Shown here piece after piece: positions 16,980-25,601 of a DNA stretch of 30,741 nucleotides (positions within the stretch are counted from its first letter, which is position 1; each line of letters begins with the position of its first letter). The notes under the pieces are model-generated. The model did not search any database and was not told the DNA's origin. It saw nothing but the letters and a program-made list of their open reading frames with translations. This DNA is from Colimorpha sp045597945. Its GTDB lineage: Bacteria > Bacteroidota > Bacteroidia > Bacteroidales > P3. The stretch spans positions 1-30,741 of the forward strand of contig JAZLLD010000085.1 of NCBI GenBank assembly GCA_045597945.1, read 5' to 3'. A program made the position numbers and the translations under genes.

Positions 16980-17750
16980 CTAAATGATATTTAACTGTTT
17001 CAAAGCTGTTTCAATGCCCTCTTCATCTACCGAGGTGGTCACATAATCGGCATGGGATTTTACTTCGTCCTTGGCATTTCCCATCGCAACACCTATGCCG
17101 CAATATTCAAGCATCTCGATATCATTGGCGCCATCGCCAAAACCGATACATTCTTCTTTGGTGATACCCAAACGCGAGATGATGCTTTCAATACCGACGG
17201 CCTTGCTGTTGTCGAAATTAATCAAATCGCTGAAATGCGGATGCCATCTAGGCAGGCGGCAATGAGGCAACAACTCCAGCACCCTAGCATCTTCCTCCGG
17301 CTCCATCACGGCTATGAACTGGTAGGCCTCAATACCGAGCATCTTGGCGGTATCAAGTTGGGGCGGAATGTCAATCTTCACCTCCTCACTGATTTCCATA
17401 CCCATAGGGTCGTCCAGCCGGTTGACGAACATCTCCTTTTCGGAAAAAAGCATCGTACAAATATTTCTTTCCATGGCGTAGCGCACCCAACGATCGCTAT
17501 CTGCTTGGGGAATAGGATTTTTGTGACAAACAGTATCGCCCATAAAGCAATAGCCGCCATTCATCGTCACATAGCCATCGAACTTCAGCGGCATCTCTGG
17601 CAGCAGACAATAAGGCCTGCCGGTGGAGATAAAGGTGCGGATACCCTTTTCGCGGAGTTTGTCGAAGGCCCGCACTGTGCCTTCAGAAACAGTATGGGTC
17701 TTGAAGCTGACCAGCGTACCGTCGATATCAAAAAATGCCGCCTTGATCAT
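16980..17750 (-). CDS. Cof-type HAD-IIB phosphatase
   Basis: This 256-residue hydrolase probably dephosphorylates sugar phosphates or similar metabolites. Motif I is DIDGT (D8 nucleophile, D10 acid/base), motif II is the T in ISTGRP, and the C-terminal motifs are the K in NFDNSKAVG and FGDGANDIEML. The type-IIB cap lies between them (about 85-190). The length is normal. Its ATG overlaps the stop of the purine nucleoside phosphorylase gene by 4 bp, so it is the last gene of that operon. The substrate is unknown; a link to nucleotide or ribose-phosphate turnover is only suggested by context. Confidence 0.92.
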   Translation of the reverse strand: MIKAAFFDIDGTLVSFKTHTVSEGTVRAFDKLREKGIRTFISTGRPYCLLPEMPLKFDGYVTMNGGYCFMGDTVCHKNPIPQADSDRWVRYAMERNICTMLFSEKEMFVNRLDDPMGMEISEEVKIDIPPQLDTAKMLGIEAYQFIAVMEPEEDARVLELLPHCRLPRWHPHFSDLINFDNSKAVGIESIISRLGITKEECIGFGDGANDIEMLEYCGIGVAMGNAKDEVKSHADYVTTSVDEEGIETALKQLNII

Positions 17751-18565
17751 AATTTCGCAATAACACGCTCAAACAACGTGGTCATCTTAACAGCGGCCTT
17801 ATTTGCCTCGCGAACAACATCCTCACCATCATTCAAACAAGTGTCGCTCAAATCGTTGCTCTGATTTGTGATAATGCTCATACCAAATATTTCCAATCCG
17901 CTATGCCGTGCGACAATCACCTCGGGGACGGTGGACATACCCGCAGCATCGCCACCAACGGCGGCATAAAATTTATACTCGGCAGGAGTCTCATAAGTAG
18001 GACCGGTTCCGGCAACATATACACCCTGCTGCAAAGCCACGCCCATTTCGGCAGCCTCGGCCAAGGCAATTTGGCGTATACGGCGGCTGTAAACAGTGGT
18101 CATATCCGGGAATCGGGTGCCGAACTCATCCATATTAGGGCCAATCAGCGGATTGGGCATCAGATTGACGTGGTCGGTGATAATCATCATATCTCCAACA
18201 CGATAGGACGGATTAACGGCACCTGCGGCATTGCTTACAAAAAGGACTTTCACCCCCAGGCGAGCCATCACACGGATGGGGAAAGTGACCTCCTGCATCG
18301 TATAGCCTTCATAAAAATGGAAGCGCCCCTGCATGGCCATCACACGCTTACCGCCAAGGGTGCCGACAATCAAATTGCCCTTGTGGCCTACAGCCGTCGA
18401 CCTCTTGAAATTAGGGATCTCGCTGTACGGAATCACAATCGGGTTCTCGATACGGTCGGCCATCAAGCCCAACCCACTGCCCAACACCACAGCCACCTGC
18501 GGCATCTCCGCCCCGGACAAACGGCGACGGATAAACTCAGCACTCTCATCAATCTTCTGTATCAT
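17747..18565 (-). CDS. Purine nucleoside phosphorylase (trimeric class)
   Basis: This 272-residue enzyme splits (deoxy)inosine and (deoxy)guanosine with phosphate into base and (deoxy)ribose-1-phosphate. Landmarks in order: phosphate-binding GSGLG (29-33), GRFHFYEG (80-87), SNAAGAVN (111-118), GTGPTYETPAE (186-196), GMSTVPE (209-215) and TNQSND, where the Asn specifies 6-oxopurines. I use the ATG at 18565; a longer reading needs a TTG at 18583. It sits 64 bp after the BFN/UVR gene and overlaps the HAD gene by 4 bp. Adjacent rdgB fits a purine-salvage and nucleotide-cleaning operon. Confidence 0.96.
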   Translation of the reverse strand: MIQKIDESAEFIRRRLSGAEMPQVAVVLGSGLGLMADRIENPIVIPYSEIPNFKRSTAVGHKGNLIVGTLGGKRVMAMQGRFHFYEGYTMQEVTFPIRVMARLGVKVLFVSNAAGAVNPSYRVGDMMIITDHVNLMPNPLIGPNMDEFGTRFPDMTTVYSRRIRQIALAEAAEMGVALQQGVYVAGTGPTYETPAEYKFYAAVGGDAAGMSTVPEVIVARHSGLEIFGMSIITNQSNDLSDTCLNDGEDVVREANKAAVKMTTLFERVIAKL

Positions 18566-18629
18566 ATACAAATACGTTTTCAAAAAAGTTCAACCAATAA
18601 CTCGGCGAACAACCACCCCAAGTGACTGC

Positions 18630-19181
18630 TCAACCCTTCAGACGTTCAATCAGCTTCATGATTTCAGCCGCCTGCTCATAATCCTCGTTCTCCTCGCACT
18701 TACGCAACCGAGCCTCCAATTCTTCCAACGACTCATCCACCACGGTCTTGTTCCTCGGCAGATTGCCTTCTATCGCCCCTGGATCCATGCAAGTATCGTT
18801 CAACACATTTATATCCATCATGATAGCACACTGATTCAACAGCGCCAACACCACAGCGTCGCTTGCCCTACAATCAATATTCTTATCCGAGAAACCATCA
18901 TTCATGCACAACGACGAATAAAAAATACCCTCTTCAAAACGGTCAATCGTCACCTGCTTGAGAGTCAACATATATTCTTCCATCAGATTGCATATCAGCG
19001 TGTGCGTCAATGGCCGAGCCACTTCCTTCTGCTCGATAGCCAGAATGATGGCCTGGGCCTCGCTCTCGCCAATGAGGATGGGCACATGCTTGCGCACCTC
19101 GGGCGCATCAAGCACCAGAATGTAGGAGTCGCTCATAGCCACGCCCCGCGACAACTGCAGCGGATAAACTTGCGTATACAC
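18630..19181 (-). CDS. Bifunctional nuclease-family (DUF151) protein with C-terminal UVR motif
   Basis: This protein of about 183 residues has a BFN/DUF151 domain (HVPILIGESEAQAI, ARPLTHTLICNLME, then CRASDAVVLAL) and ends in a UvrB/UvrC-type helical hairpin (LEELEARLRKCEENEDYEQA). Proteins of this family have reported nuclease activity but unclear roles. The start is uncertain. No ATG begins the domain, so I chose the GTG at 19181, which places the first beta strand as in relatives. A TTG at 19214 would overlap rdgB by 20 bp, and the first ATG is 15 codons into the domain. It follows rdgB by 13 bp in the same operon. Confidence 0.83.
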   Translation of the reverse strand: MYTQVYPLQLSRGVAMSDSYILVLDAPEVRKHVPILIGESEAQAIILAIEQKEVARPLTHTLICNLMEEYMLTLKQVTIDRFEEGIFYSSLCMNDGFSDKNIDCRASDAVVLALLNQCAIMMDINVLNDTCMDPGAIEGNLPRNKTVVDESLEELEARLRKCEENEDYEQAAEIMKLIERLKG

Positions 19182-19194
19182 AATAATTAGGTCT

Positions 19195-19770
19195 TTAATG
19201 TTTAAGATACTCAACCAATTTAGCCACGGCCAATCCGCGATGGCTGATCTTGTTTTTCACCTCAAGAGGCATTTCCGCGAAACTCACGGCAAAGCGGTCG
19301 GGCATGAAAATAGGATCGTAGCCAAATCCCTCAGCGCCATAACGTTCAGTAAGAATAGTGCCATCCACGCGGCCCTCGAAATAACGAGGCTGACCACCCT
19401 CCATCAGGCAGATCACCGTGCGGAAATCGGCCTTGCGGTCGGTCTTACCCTCCATGGCGGCCAACATCTTATTGATATTGTCGTCAAAAGAACAATGCTC
19501 CCCGGCATAACGTGCGCTGTAAACGCCCGGAGCGCCGCCCAGGGCATCCACCTCCAGGCCAGTATCATCGGCAAAGCAATCCAGATGCGTGCGTTCCCAA
19601 ACCCACTGCGCCTTCTGCAAAGCATTGCCCTGCAGGGTATCCGAAGTCTCGGGGATATCACCCTCCAAGCCCATCTCGGCCAGACTCTTAATCTCAACCA
19701 CACCTTCAAGCAACGCACTCACTTCATGCAACTTATGCTTGTTATTTGTAGCAAAAACCAATGTTTTCAT
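19195..19770 (-). CDS. rdgB: RdgB/HAM1 non-canonical purine NTP pyrophosphatase
   Basis: This 191-residue enzyme hydrolyses XTP, ITP and dITP to monophosphates and keeps deaminated purines out of nucleic acid. It shows the family set: TNNKHK (8-13) for phosphate, FADDTGLEVDAL with catalytic acids, YSARYAG, FGYDPIF and the closing SHRG. The start is the ATG at 19770; the longer frame upstream is a low-complexity, non-homologous extension. It is first in the four-gene minus-strand operon, with a well-matched promoter at 19958-19988 and a leader of about 180 nt. Confidence 0.96.
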   Translation of the reverse strand: MKTLVFATNNKHKLHEVSALLEGVVEIKSLAEMGLEGDIPETSDTLQGNALQKAQWVWERTHLDCFADDTGLEVDALGGAPGVYSARYAGEHCSFDDNINKMLAAMEGKTDRKADFRTVICLMEGGQPRYFEGRVDGTILTERYGAEGFGYDPIFMPDRFAVSFAEMPLEVKNKISHRGLAVAKLVEYLKH

Positions 19771-19957
19771 ATTATACAGTATTATTATAGACAACCAAAT
19801 TTCAATAAACAGTTCAACAAGTCCCAAACTGCATGCCAACAAAGCCCCGCAGCCACCATTAGCCGTCTCAGCCACCTCAACAAAGCCCCCATTCACCCAC
19901 CCAACTAATTGATACCTCGCACAAAAAGGCCCTACAGCCTACAACTTGAAGTATCTG

Positions 19958-19988
19958 CAAAGATACAAAAAAATATTGAACCCACAAA
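19958..19988 (-). promoter_or_regulatory. Promoter of the rdgB operon
   Basis: On the minus strand, TTTG (19988-19985), a 19-nt spacer and TATCTTTG (19965-19958) match the Bacteroidetes -33/-7 consensus exactly. The start lies about 180 bp before the rdgB ATG. Confidence 0.8.
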
Positions 19989-20106
19989 ATTAATTTCACC
20001 AAACACCATTTAGAAACCTTTCTTAAAACAAATTCCGAACAGAAATCGCAGTCCTGCGCCGGCGGACTGCGCCCAGTGCAGCTCCGCCGCAGACCCGTTC
20101 CTTATA

Positions 20107-20161
20107 GCGAAGGATGAGCGAAGGATGAGCGAAGGATGAGCGAAGGAAGGGCGAAGGATGA
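20107..20161 (+). repeat. 11-bp tandem repeat array, 5 units
   Basis: Five consecutive 11-bp units fit GCGAAGGATGA. Units 1, 2, 3 and 5 are exact; unit 4 (20140-20150) is GCGAAGGAAGG. The unit is related to that at 11823-11863. Confidence 0.92.
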
Positions 20162-20458
20162 GGTTAGGGATTGCGATAAAAGAGCTGCGGATTTTTACAT
20201 CTAGGAAGGCCGATTGTTTTGATTTAATGTTCAATAATTTGGCAAAGCATCAACCTGGCTGAGCAGCGGGTTGAGAGCATTTGTTTTTGAGAGGTGATAG
20301 GATTGTTTTTCGTACAGCATTGCAGAAGCGCTGGAGATTTGGCTGGCACATCCCGGACAACAATTTTGAATAATTAATAAATATTTCTCATATAATATAC
20401 AATAAGACCGAGCAAAGTTCGTTATTGTCATAATTAATATGACAAAATATTTTTTTAT

Positions 20459-22018
20459 ATGAAGAAAATCGCTTTACTACTCATGACTCTGGTGCTGGCC
20501 ACTTCGGCCTTTGCTCAGAAAAAGCAGTTGACGGCCCTCTTTGGCTATTCTACTTTCTATATTCCTGGTAGCGATCAGCCGTACGTTGAGACCTACTTGG
20601 ACTTCGACGCCAGAACCCTCAACTTTGTCAAATTCAATGAGGATACGTATTCCAACCAGACAAAAGACCAGTACCGCGCCACGGTGGAAGTGGTGCTGTT
20701 GGTGAGCAAGAACGACACTGTGGCTTACATAAAGAAGTACGACCTCAACAGCCCCGTGACTAACAGCGATACCAATAACCGATTCACCTTCCTCGACTTG
20801 CAGCGCTTCGGCCTGAGCAACGGCATCTACGACATGCAGGTCTCGCTCCGCGACAAGAATTCCGAGGCCGAGGCAGTGGTTTTCAAAGACATGCTGGTGG
20901 TGTTCTACCAGAATGGCAAGCCCGCCATGTCCAACATCCAGCTGATGTCGTCGGCCACCCCCACCACCACCGAGAACATGCTCTCGCGCAACGGCTTTGA
21001 CATGGTGCCCTATATCAACGACTTCCTGCCTGCCGAAATCAAGCAGCTGAACCCCTATATCGAAATCTACAACCTGGACAAAGAAATTGGCGACAAATCG
21101 TATATCATGTCGGCCTACCTCATCCAGACCGAGAACGGCCGCCGCATAGAAGGTTTTGAAACCTACTCCCACCGCAAGCAGGCCAAGGCAATGGATGCCG
21201 TATACATGAACCTCGATATCGCCAAACTGCCTTCCGGCAACTACACCTTGGTGGTTGAGGCCATGAACCTTGCCAATCAGGTGCTTATGAGAAAGACTGC
21301 CTCTTTCCAGCGCTCCAACCCCGGCATCGAGGACGACTTGCTGGCCGAGGCCAACGTGGCCGCTTCGTTTGCCGGCCGAATGACCGATGAAGAAGAGCTA
21401 ACCAATTATATCGATGCACTTTACCCCATTGCATCAGCCAAGGAGAATACCATGCTTGAGGCTTTGGGCCGCACGACCAACAACCTGGTCGAGAAGCAGA
21501 CTTTCTTCTACCGCTTCTGGGTGTCGCGCAATGCGCTGAACCCCGAGAAAGAATGGCTCGAATACCGCGAGAAAGTGCAATACGTGGATAAGAACTTCGG
21601 CTATCCCCGCACCCCCGGCCATAGAACCGACCGCGGCCGAGTTTACCTGCAGTACGGCGCTCCCGACTTCATCCGCGACGAGAAGAATTTCGTTGGCGCA
21701 CTGCACATTAGCAACAGTCCTGTGGGACAGACCGACTACGACCCCAACCAGGGCTACGTGACTTCCAGCAGCCGCGAGAGCCTGGGCACCGTGCACTACC
21801 TGCCCTACCAGCTTTGGCGCTACAACCGCATGCCCGCCGACAACCCCAACCGCGTGTTCATCTTCTGGGACGAATTCCGTAGCGGATACTACAAACTGCT
21901 GAATTCCAACGCCCGCGGTGAGTTGCGCACTGCCTTCTGGGAGCGCATGCTGAGCCAGAACCAACTCGACGAGAACGTGAAAGGCGAGGTCGGCGAGCAG
22001 TTTGAAAGAGGTTATTAA
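20459..22018 (+). CDS. GWxTD-domain exported protein
   Basis: This 519-residue protein has a signal peptide (MKKIALLLMTLVLATSAFAQ, cleavage at about residue 20) and a long beta-rich region. It then has a helical segment with FFYRFWVSRNALNPEKEW and the motif GHRTDRGRVYLQYGAPDFI, the GWxTD signature with His in place of Trp. A conserved tail, including LPYQLWRYN and RVFIFWDE, follows. The domain is common in Bacteroidetes and Acidobacteria and has no established function; the protein is expected in the periplasm or outer membrane. It is first in a plus-strand series of envelope genes; the acyltransferase starts 76 bp later. Confidence 0.85.
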   Translation: MKKIALLLMTLVLATSAFAQKKQLTALFGYSTFYIPGSDQPYVETYLDFDARTLNFVKFNEDTYSNQTKDQYRATVEVVLLVSKNDTVAYIKKYDLNSPVTNSDTNNRFTFLDLQRFGLSNGIYDMQVSLRDKNSEAEAVVFKDMLVVFYQNGKPAMSNIQLMSSATPTTTENMLSRNGFDMVPYINDFLPAEIKQLNPYIEIYNLDKEIGDKSYIMSAYLIQTENGRRIEGFETYSHRKQAKAMDAVYMNLDIAKLPSGNYTLVVEAMNLANQVLMRKTASFQRSNPGIEDDLLAEANVAASFAGRMTDEEELTNYIDALYPIASAKENTMLEALGRTTNNLVEKQTFFYRFWVSRNALNPEKEWLEYREKVQYVDKNFGYPRTPGHRTDRGRVYLQYGAPDFIRDEKNFVGALHISNSPVGQTDYDPNQGYVTSSSRESLGTVHYLPYQLWRYNRMPADNPNRVFIFWDEFRSGYYKLLNSNARGELRTAFWERMLSQNQLDENVKGEVGEQFERGY

Positions 22019-22094
22019 TTGTGATGAACAACTAGTAATTATATAATTCCGACTTCAACATCTACCGATAGGATTTAGCAACAACATTCGACTC

Positions 22095-22919
22095 ATGCAT
22101 ATCTTGGCCGACATCATCTACTTCATTGTCTACCACCTGGTGCGCTATCGCCGGAGGGTGACGCGCAACAATCTGGCCAAGGCTTACCCGCAATGGTCGG
22201 CCGAGGAGCGCCACCGCATTGAGAAGGATTACTACCGCCATATCAGCGACTTGCTCATGGAGGGTGTAGTCAATCTCTATGCCTCGCCCAAAAGGATCTT
22301 GCGCCACTACAAGGTGGTGAACCGCGAGCTGGTGAACGCCTATTACGAAAAGGGGCAGAGCGTGGTGCTCATGTCGTCGCACTACAACAACTGGGAATAC
22401 ATGGTCTCATCACTCAATTTCCAGATTCGCCACGTGGGCATCGGAGTCGGCAAACCGTTGGAGAACAAATCGGTAGCAGGCTTCATCACCCGCCGCCGCT
22501 CTCGTTTCGGCACCGAGATTGTTGACCAGACTAATGTCCGTCAGAAGATGTCGTACTATCAGTCGCACCAAGTGCCGGCCGCCTATATGATGCTGAGCGA
22601 CCAGTCGCCAAACGATGTGCACAAGTCGTACTGGACCATGTTCATGAACCAGGAGACCCCATTCATCTATGGCGCTGAATATTTTGCCCGCAAATACGAC
22701 ATGCCGGTGCTCTACTACGAGGTGCGGAAAGTCAAGCGCGGCTACTACGAGGTGGAGTTTTCCTCCCTGTGCGAGAAGCCTAACGAGGTGCCGCAATACA
22801 CCATCGTGGCGGAATACATCAAGCGGCTGAAGCAGACCATCGACCAGGCTCCGCAGTACTGGCTGTGGTCGCACCGCAGATGGAAACGCCAGCGCCCGGC
22901 CGATGTGGAGCTGCATTAG
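22095..22919 (+). CDS. LpxL/HtrB-family lysophospholipid (lipid A) acyltransferase
   Basis: This 274-residue membrane-associated enzyme probably transfers an acyl chain to a lipid A precursor or lysophospholipid. The HX4E catalytic motif is HYNNWE (H96, E101), preceded by GQSVVLMSS and followed by GIGVGKPLEN and a DQSPN segment typical of the family. The N-terminal helix is short: the ATG at 22095 begins within the usual LxDxxYxxxYxxxxYRRKV region, so about 20 residues seem to be missing compared with relatives I remember. No upstream in-frame ATG exists before a stop at 22044. Neighbours are GWxTD and glycosyltransferase genes, which suits an envelope role. Confidence 0.9.
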   Translation: MHILADIIYFIVYHLVRYRRRVTRNNLAKAYPQWSAEERHRIEKDYYRHISDLLMEGVVNLYASPKRILRHYKVVNRELVNAYYEKGQSVVLMSSHYNNWEYMVSSLNFQIRHVGIGVGKPLENKSVAGFITRRRSRFGTEIVDQTNVRQKMSYYQSHQVPAAYMMLSDQSPNDVHKSYWTMFMNQETPFIYGAEYFARKYDMPVLYYEVRKVKRGYYEVEFSSLCEKPNEVPQYTIVAEYIKRLKQTIDQAPQYWLWSHRRWKRQRPADVELH

Positions 22920-22948
22920 TTGTAATTAAAATTAAAGAAAAGAATATC

Positions 22949-23956
22949 ATGCATATAGCTGTCGTTATACTAAACTGGAACGGAAAACACATGATGGAGC
23001 GCTTTCTGCCTTCGGTAACAGCCCACACCACGGGCGATGCCGAGGTGGTGATTGCCGACAACGGCTCTACCGACGACTCCATCAAGTTTCTCCGCACCCA
23101 TTACCCCGCACTGCGCATCATACAACTGGATAAGAACTATGGCTTTGCCGAGGGCTACAACCGTGCCCTGGCTCAGATCGAAGCCGACTACTATGTGTTG
23201 CTGAACGACGATGTGGAAGTTGCCCCCAACTGGATTGAGCCTGTGATAGCGCAGATGCAGCAGAATGAAAAGACAGCCATCTGCCAGCCCAAACTGCTGA
23301 TGTTTGACCAGCGCGACACCTTTGAATATGCTGGCGGAGCTGGCGGATTCATAGACAGTTACGGCTATCCTTTCTGCCGTGGCCGCATGTTCAACATCGT
23401 CGAGAAGGACCACGGCCAATACGACGACCCCTGCGAGATTTTCTGGGCCTCGGGAGCCGCCATGTTTGTCAGGGCCGATGTCTGGAAAGAACTCGGCGGA
23501 CTGGATGGCGATTTCTTTGCCCACATGGAGGAAATCGACTTCTGCTGGCGTGCCAAGAATGCCGGCTACAGGGTTGAATACTGCCCCCAATCGGTGGTCT
23601 ACCATGTTGGCGGAGGCACCCTGCCCAAGTCCAATCCGCGCAAGACCTACCTTAATTTCCGCAACAACACAGCCATGCTTTACAAAAACCTCCCCTCCGG
23701 CCGCCGCTGCAGGGTGATGACAGTGAGGAGGTTGCTGGACTATGTGGCCGCCGTGAAATTCCTGATAGGCGGAAACAAAGGAGAGTTCAATGCCGTGTTC
23801 GAAGCCCACAAAGCGTTCCGCAAAACAAAGAAAATCTACCGCCAGAAACGCGAGCAGATACAACACCAAGAGGTGTCGTGCATCTATAACGGCTGGTTGC
23901 TGCTGCAATACTACCTTCTGAACAAAAAACATTTCAGCGACTTGAACTTTAAGTAA
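22949..23956 (+). CDS. GT2 family glycosyltransferase
   Basis: This 335-residue GT-A enzyme transfers a nucleotide-activated sugar onto a glycan or lipid acceptor. It opens with VVILNWNGK (5-13), then ADNGSTDDS (36-44) and the metal site LLNDDVEV (84-91), and has the acceptor-side GLDGDFFAHMEEIDFCWR, all typical of rhamnosyl- or similar transferases. A basic helical tail follows from about residue 265. There is no transmembrane helix. I use the ATG at 22949, 29 bp after the acyltransferase stop; a longer frame overlaps that gene without sense. The sugar is unknown. Confidence 0.93.
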   Translation: MHIAVVILNWNGKHMMERFLPSVTAHTTGDAEVVIADNGSTDDSIKFLRTHYPALRIIQLDKNYGFAEGYNRALAQIEADYYVLLNDDVEVAPNWIEPVIAQMQQNEKTAICQPKLLMFDQRDTFEYAGGAGGFIDSYGYPFCRGRMFNIVEKDHGQYDDPCEIFWASGAAMFVRADVWKELGGLDGDFFAHMEEIDFCWRAKNAGYRVEYCPQSVVYHVGGGTLPKSNPRKTYLNFRNNTAMLYKNLPSGRRCRVMTVRRLLDYVAAVKFLIGGNKGEFNAVFEAHKAFRKTKKIYRQKREQIQHQEVSCIYNGWLLLQYYLLNKKHFSDLNFK

Positions 23957-24005
23957 TTTACAGTTTATTCGCCGCATTAGAAAGAATTGTCAATTGAAAT
24001 ATCAA

Positions 24006-24013
24006 TACATTTG
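24006..24013 (+). promoter_or_regulatory. -7 box for gltX
   Basis: TACATTTG matches TAnnTTTG, 20 bp before the gltX ATG. The -33 position at the standard spacing is not TTTG. Confidence 0.4.
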
Positions 24014-24033
24014 AACGAAAATAATAATAAATA

Positions 24034-25575
24034 ATGAATAATATGAGAAAAGTACGCGTACGTTTCGCACCCAGTCCTACCGGCCCGCTCCATATTGGAG
24101 GTGTCCGCACTGCTCTTTACAACTATCTCTTTGCCCGCCAGAATGGTGGCGACATGATTCTCCGCATTGAAGACACCGACCAGACCCGCTTTGTTCCCGG
24201 TGCCGAGGCCTACATCATCGAAGCCCTTGACTGGCTGGGAATCAAATTCGACGAAGGTGTGCACCTGGGCGGCAACTACGGTCCCTACCGCCAGAGCGAC
24301 CGCAAGCCTATGTACCGCCAATATGCCGACCAGCTTATCCGCGATGGTTGGGCATATTATGCCTTCGACAAACCCGAGGCTCTTGATGCCAAACGCAAAG
24401 AGTTTGAGGCAGAAAAGAAGACCTTCCAGTACGACTGCAACACCCGCGGCATGATGGAGAACAGCCTCTCGCTCTCCGCAGAAGAGGTTCAGCGCCGCCT
24501 GGACAGTGGCGACCAATATGTTGTGCGATTCAAATTCCCCGAGAACACCGATATCACCGTGCACGACCTCATCCGCGGCGAGGTGACCATGAACAGCCGC
24601 TTGCTGGACGACAAAGTGCTTTTCAAGTCCGACGGCATGCCCACCTACCACCTGGCCAACATTGTAGACGACCACATGATGGAAGTGTCGCATGTGATTC
24701 GCGGCGAGGAATGGCTTCCCTCCGCCCCCCTGCATGTAATGCTCTACAAAGCATTCGGTTGGGAAGACACCATGCCCCAGTTCGCCCATCTGCCCCTCCT
24801 GCTCAAACCTGACGGCAACGGCAAGCTGAGCAAACGCGACGGCGACCGTCTCGGCTTCCCCGTATTCCCCCTGGACTGGCACAACCCCGAAACCGGCGAA
24901 ATCTCCAGCGGCTACCGCGAGAAAAGCTATCTGCCCGAGGCCGTGGTCAACATGCTTGCCCTCCTTGGCTGGAATCCCGGCAACGACCAGGAAATCATGT
25001 CGATGGACGAACTCATCAAACTCTTCTCCATCGAGCACATCAGCAAGAGCGGTGCCAAATTCAACGTAGAGAAAGCCAAGTGGTTCAACCACGAGTATCT
25101 GCAGAAATGCCCCGACGAGAAACTGGCAGAGATGTTCATGCCCCAGCTGAAAGAGCATGGCGTTGAGGCCGATATGGCATACGTTACCAAGGTCTGCGGC
25201 ATGATGAAAGAGCGCCTGAACTTTCCCAGCGAGCTCTGGGACCAGACACACTATTTCTTCCAGGCTCCCACCGAGTACGACCCCAAGGCTGTTAGCAAAC
25301 GTTGGAAACCCGGCATGGCCACCCACATGGCCAAAGTGATTGAAATCCTGAACACCATGCCTTTCGAGTACGATGCCATCCACAAAGCCCTCCTCGAGGA
25401 CTACATCAAGGGCAACGAACTCAATATGGGTCAGATTATGAACTCGTTGCGCCTGGCAGTTGTCGGCACCACCGTAGGCCCCGACATGCTGACCCTCGTG
25501 ATGACCATCGGCAAGGAAGAGACCATCGCCCGCGTACAACGCGCCATCGACACCATTGGCGAAATAAATGAATAA
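24034..25575 (+). CDS. gltX: Glutamate--tRNA ligase
   Basis: This 513-residue class I synthetase charges tRNA-Glu. It has RFAPSPTGPLHIGG with the HIGH-type motif (near residue 20), RIEDTDQTR, the anticodon-side Rossmann segments and the KMSKS-type KLSKRDGDRLGFPV (about residues 265-278). The C-terminal helical domain is complete, so the length is normal for discriminating bacterial GltX. The start could be the ATG at 24034 or the one three codons later. The OmpH-like gene begins 26 bp after the stop. Confidence 0.98.
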   Translation: MNNMRKVRVRFAPSPTGPLHIGGVRTALYNYLFARQNGGDMILRIEDTDQTRFVPGAEAYIIEALDWLGIKFDEGVHLGGNYGPYRQSDRKPMYRQYADQLIRDGWAYYAFDKPEALDAKRKEFEAEKKTFQYDCNTRGMMENSLSLSAEEVQRRLDSGDQYVVRFKFPENTDITVHDLIRGEVTMNSRLLDDKVLFKSDGMPTYHLANIVDDHMMEVSHVIRGEEWLPSAPLHVMLYKAFGWEDTMPQFAHLPLLLKPDGNGKLSKRDGDRLGFPVFPLDWHNPETGEISSGYREKSYLPEAVVNMLALLGWNPGNDQEIMSMDELIKLFSIEHISKSGAKFNVEKAKWFNHEYLQKCPDEKLAEMFMPQLKEHGVEADMAYVTKVCGMMKERLNFPSELWDQTHYFFQAPTEYDPKAVSKRWKPGMATHMAKVIEILNTMPFEYDAIHKALLEDYIKGNELNMGQIMNSLRLAVVGTTVGPDMLTLVMTIGKEETIARVQRAIDTIGEINE

Positions 25576-25601
25576 TGATATCATATATAAAAAGAAACAA
25601 C

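Larger units (their letters stand above)
19771..20458. other. Divergent intergenic region with promoter and tandem repeat
   Basis: Roughly 690 bp lie between rdgB (minus) and the GWxTD gene (plus). It holds the rdgB promoter (19958-19988), a hairpin GCAGTCC/GGACTGC (20048-20070), the five-unit 11-bp array (20107-20161) and a TCAACC/GGTTGA hairpin (20250-20274). I see no gene. No consensus promoter is visible for the GWxTD gene; a TTTG at 20365 followed 22 nt later by TATAATAT is the nearest candidate. Confidence 0.6.

Noticed and set aside
20107..20161. CRISPR array
   Set aside because: Units of 11 bp are directly abutting, with no spacers, and no cas genes are in the window.
20010..20234. 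Small minus-strand frame across the 20.1-kb array
   Set aside because: Repeated LILRPSF-like residues come from the 11-bp unit; there is no start context or homology signal.
20250..20300. tRNA-like stretch (GCGGGTTGAGAGCA resembles a D arm)
   Set aside because: No acceptor stem, anticodon stem or T arm can be built around it.
23977..25584. A 535-codon minus-strand frame antisense to gltX
   Set aside because: The plus strand encodes full-length GltX with its HIGH- and KMSKS-type motifs; the antisense product has a compositional bias typical of shadow frames.
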